A DNA stretch of 6,130 bases from DAOUKH01 sp034420775 (GTDB lineage Bacteria > Chloroflexota > Dehalococcoidia > SHYB01): the NCBI GenBank assembly GCA_034420775.1, contig DAOUKZ010000048.1:1-6130 (forward strand). The letters run 5' to 3'. The notes beneath the pieces were generated by a model, which ran no database searches, was not told where the DNA came from, and saw only the letters and a program-made list of their open reading frames with translations. The translations under genes and the position numbers were made by a program. The stretch's first letter is position 1; every line of letters begins with the position of its first letter. This document shows, in pieces, positions 4,624 through 6,130 of the stretch.

Positions 4624-5355
4624 GTGTCCGCGCTCGACATCGTCATTCCGTGCCTGAACGAGGAGCGGCAGCTTCCCATCGCCCTCGAAACGCTCTCGGC
4701 GTTCTGCGCCGAGCGGATGGGCGGCTACCAATGGCGCATCGTCGTCGCCGACAACGGCTCGCAGGACCGCACCCACGAGATCGCCCAGGAGTTTGCAGCC
4801 CGCGACCCCGAGCGGTTCGGCGCGCTCCGCCTCGAGCAACGGGGACGGGGGAGGGCGCTCAAGGCGGCATGGACGGCGAGCGAGGCCGACGTCGTGGCCT
4901 ACATGGACGTCGATCTCTCCACCGACCTCGAGGCGCTGCCCACACTCGTCGAGACGGTCGCCTCGGGCGGCAGCGACGTCGCCATCGGCTCGCGGCTAAC
5001 GAAGGGGTCGCAGGTCATCGGCCGCACCCTGAAGCGCGAGATCACGTCGCGGGGCTACATCCTGCTCCTGAAGCTGGTCTTCTGGGCCCGCTTCACCGAC
5101 GCGCAATGCGGCTTCAAGGCGCTCAGCAGGCGCGCCGTCGACGAGCTCGTGCCGCTGGTCGAGGACACCGGCTGGTTCTTCGATACCGAGCTGCTCCTAA
5201 TCGCCGAGCGGAACCGCTACCGCGTCCATGACGTGCCAGTGCTGTGGCGGGACGATCCCGACACCCGCGTGAACATCGTTAAGACCGTGCTGGAAGACCT
5301 GCGGGGCGTGTGGCGGCTGCGGGTCGGCGGCATGCCCAAGACGCCGCGCGCCTGA
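4624..5355 (+). CDS. Family 2 glycosyltransferase, polyprenyl-phosphate glucosyltransferase type
   Basis: The 243-aa protein has a GT-A fold typical of family GT2 and looks most like dolichyl-phosphate beta-glucosyltransferase (Alg5-like) enzymes. These move a sugar from a nucleotide sugar to a polyprenyl phosphate at the membrane. Motifs in order: DIVIPCLNEE (5-14), VADNGSQDRT (41-50), RGRGRALK (73-80), the metal-binding DVD in YMDVDLSTD (D95/D97), IGSR (121-124), DAQCGFKA (159-166), GWFFDTELL (183-191) and VPVLW (204-208). No membrane helix is obvious. The sugar and lipid acceptor cannot be read from sequence. The start is GTG at 4624, directly after the predicted transcription start. The gene is divergent from the crotonase-fold gene, sharing a 150-bp region with the inverted repeat. 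It is probably transcribed alone, since tRNA-Phe has its own promoter. Confidence 0.9.
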   Translation: MSALDIVIPCLNEERQLPIALETLSAFCAERMGGYQWRIVVADNGSQDRTHEIAQEFAARDPERFGALRLEQRGRGRALKAAWTASEADVVAYMDVDLSTDLEALPTLVETVASGGSDVAIGSRLTKGSQVIGRTLKREITSRGYILLLKLVFWARFTDAQCGFKALSRRAVDELVPLVEDTGWFFDTELLLIAERNRYRVHDVPVLWRDDPDTRVNIVKTVLEDLRGVWRLRVGGMPKTPRA

Positions 5356-5366
5356 GTCCGCCTTTC

Positions 5367-5396
5367 TTGACTCCCTGAAAGACGGATGGATACACT
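5367..5396 (+). promoter_or_regulatory. Promoter candidate for tRNA-Phe
   Basis: TTGACT (5367-5372), then 18 nt, then TACACT (5391-5396). The predicted start near 5403 gives a 34-nt leader before the mature tRNA. Confidence 0.55.
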
Positions 5397-5436
5397 GGTT
5401 CGGTTCGGCTCTATTCGGGGCCGCAACGTCGCCTCT

Positions 5437-5512
<76 letters not shown>

Positions 5513-5536
5513 TCTTGTCCTGCGGGAGACGTCCAC

Positions 5537-6130
5537 ATGCCTAATCGGCGTGTCACGTTCGTCGTCTTGGTGGGCGTTCTCGCCCTGGTGGCGAGCGCGT
5601 GCACATCGGGCGGCGGCGAGATCGAGGGGCTGGAGGCGACGGTGGACGCGCGTGTCGCCACGGCGCTGGCGTCGCAGCCCGCGGTCGAGTTGCCGCCGAC
5701 CGTCACCCCGCAGCCGACGGCCACGCCGCAAGCGACAGTGACGCCGCAGCCCCCTGCCACGCCGCGGCCGACGGCGACCCCGCAGCCTACGGCGACACCC
5801 CAGCCGATCGTCGTGGTTGACGACGACGGCACCGTCGTCTTTCCGACACCCCTACCCACCGCGACGCCGGTGACCATCCCGCCTCCACCAACCCCGTTGC
5901 CGACGGCAACACCCCAGCCGACCGCCACGCCTCAACCGACGGCGACGCCGCAGCCGACGCCGACCCCGCAGAGCCTCCCCACGGCGGGGGCGGGAGGCCC
6001 AACGGCGCGTCCGACCGCCACGCCGCGCCCCACGGCCACGCCAACGGCGGCCGCCGCGCCGACGGAGATCGGTGACATTCTGGAGAACGTCACCCGGGCA
6101 ACGGTGCTTATCACGAAGTTGGAAAGGATC
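5537..6130 (+). CDS. Lipoprotein with Pro/Thr-rich linker, probable trypsin-like protease (partial at window end)
   Basis: The frame stays open to the last base, giving 198 residues of a longer protein. It starts MPNRRVTFVV, followed by a hydrophobic signal segment and a lipobox-like ASAC with C22 as the likely lipidated residue, so the protein is probably exported and membrane-anchored. A short acidic/Ala stretch (EIEGLEATVDARVATALA) precedes a linker of about 124 residues (53-176) made of PTATPQP units. This is broken once by IVVVDDDGTVVF (91-102), a small possible strand pair. After the linker, EIGDILENVTRATVLIT (177-193) resembles the first strand of trypsin-like HtrA/DegP serine proteases. 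That identity is inference because the catalytic residues lie beyond the window. ATG 5537 has GGGAG 8 nt upstream (5524-5528). It may be read through from tRNA-Phe, 24 nt upstream. Confidence 0.8.
   Translation, partial: MPNRRVTFVVLVGVLALVASACTSGGGEIEGLEATVDARVATALASQPAVELPPTVTPQPTATPQATVTPQPPATPRPTATPQPTATPQPIVVVDDDGTVVFPTPLPTATPVTIPPPPTPLPTATPQPTATPQPTATPQPTPTPQSLPTAGAGGPTARPTATPRPTATPTAAAAPTEIGDILENVTRATVLITKLERI
5693..6064 (+). repeat. Degenerate coding repeat for the PTATPQP linker
   Basis: Short in-frame units coding TATPQP (about 18 bases each) recur through the linker with synonymous differences between copies. They are therefore maintained at protein level and not a recent DNA expansion. 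They cause long false open frames on the minus strand (Val/Gly-rich). Confidence 0.8.

Noticed and set aside
4474..4839. N-terminal extension of the crotonase-fold gene
   Set aside because: It would cross the inverted repeat and overlap the glycosyltransferase start. The ATG at 4473 has a good GGAGG site and family-like length.

Overview
The window looks like a piece of a GC-rich bacterial chromosome. A Chloroflexota relative is my best guess: the last gene is a lipoprotein with a long Pro/Thr linker of the PTATP type common in that phylum, and the core genes are very GC-rich. This is inference, not proof. GC differs along the window. By hand count, bases 241-300 have 32/60 G+C and 661-720 have 28/60, against 41/60 for 4681-4740; 481-540 is high at 40/60. 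The left part therefore looks on average more like acquired DNA.

Left accessory part (10-1678, minus strand): a compact three-gene operon reading right to left. It holds a BrnT-type RNase toxin, a BrnA-type ribbon-helix-helix antitoxin and a CoiA-like zinc-finger/PD-(D/E)XK-type protein. The genes overlap by 20 and 4 bases. They sit behind a near-consensus promoter whose -10 lies in a perfect 14-bp palindrome, a likely operator. The promoter geometry implies that BrnT starts at a TTG.

Second accessory part (1781-2647, plus strand): an RHH antitoxin (DUF6364/VapB-like) and a PIN-domain toxin, coupled by a 4-base overlap. One missing base near 2484 breaks the toxin. The module is bracketed by two 44-bp direct repeats (39/44 identical) that fold into bulged hairpins. 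A third, more diverged copy lies at 4538-4593.

Intergenic 2583-2969: hairpin repeat copy 2, a short reading frame resembling the first residues of nucleoside diphosphate kinase, and an array of three related hairpins at exact 62-bp spacing with compensatory pair changes, just before thymidylate kinase.

Core part (2970-6130): thymidylate kinase with an enlarged LID region (plus), a convergent crotonase-fold enoyl-CoA isomerase-like gene lacking both hydratase glutamates (minus), a divergent family 2 glycosyltransferase of the dolichyl/polyprenyl-phosphate glucosyltransferase type (plus), tRNA-Phe(GAA), and the start of a lipoprotein probably leading into a trypsin-like protease. The crotonase and glycosyltransferase genes diverge from an inverted repeat whose two arms each carry a TTGACG -35 box. 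Several promoters here share a TTGAC -35 box and an 18-nt spacer.
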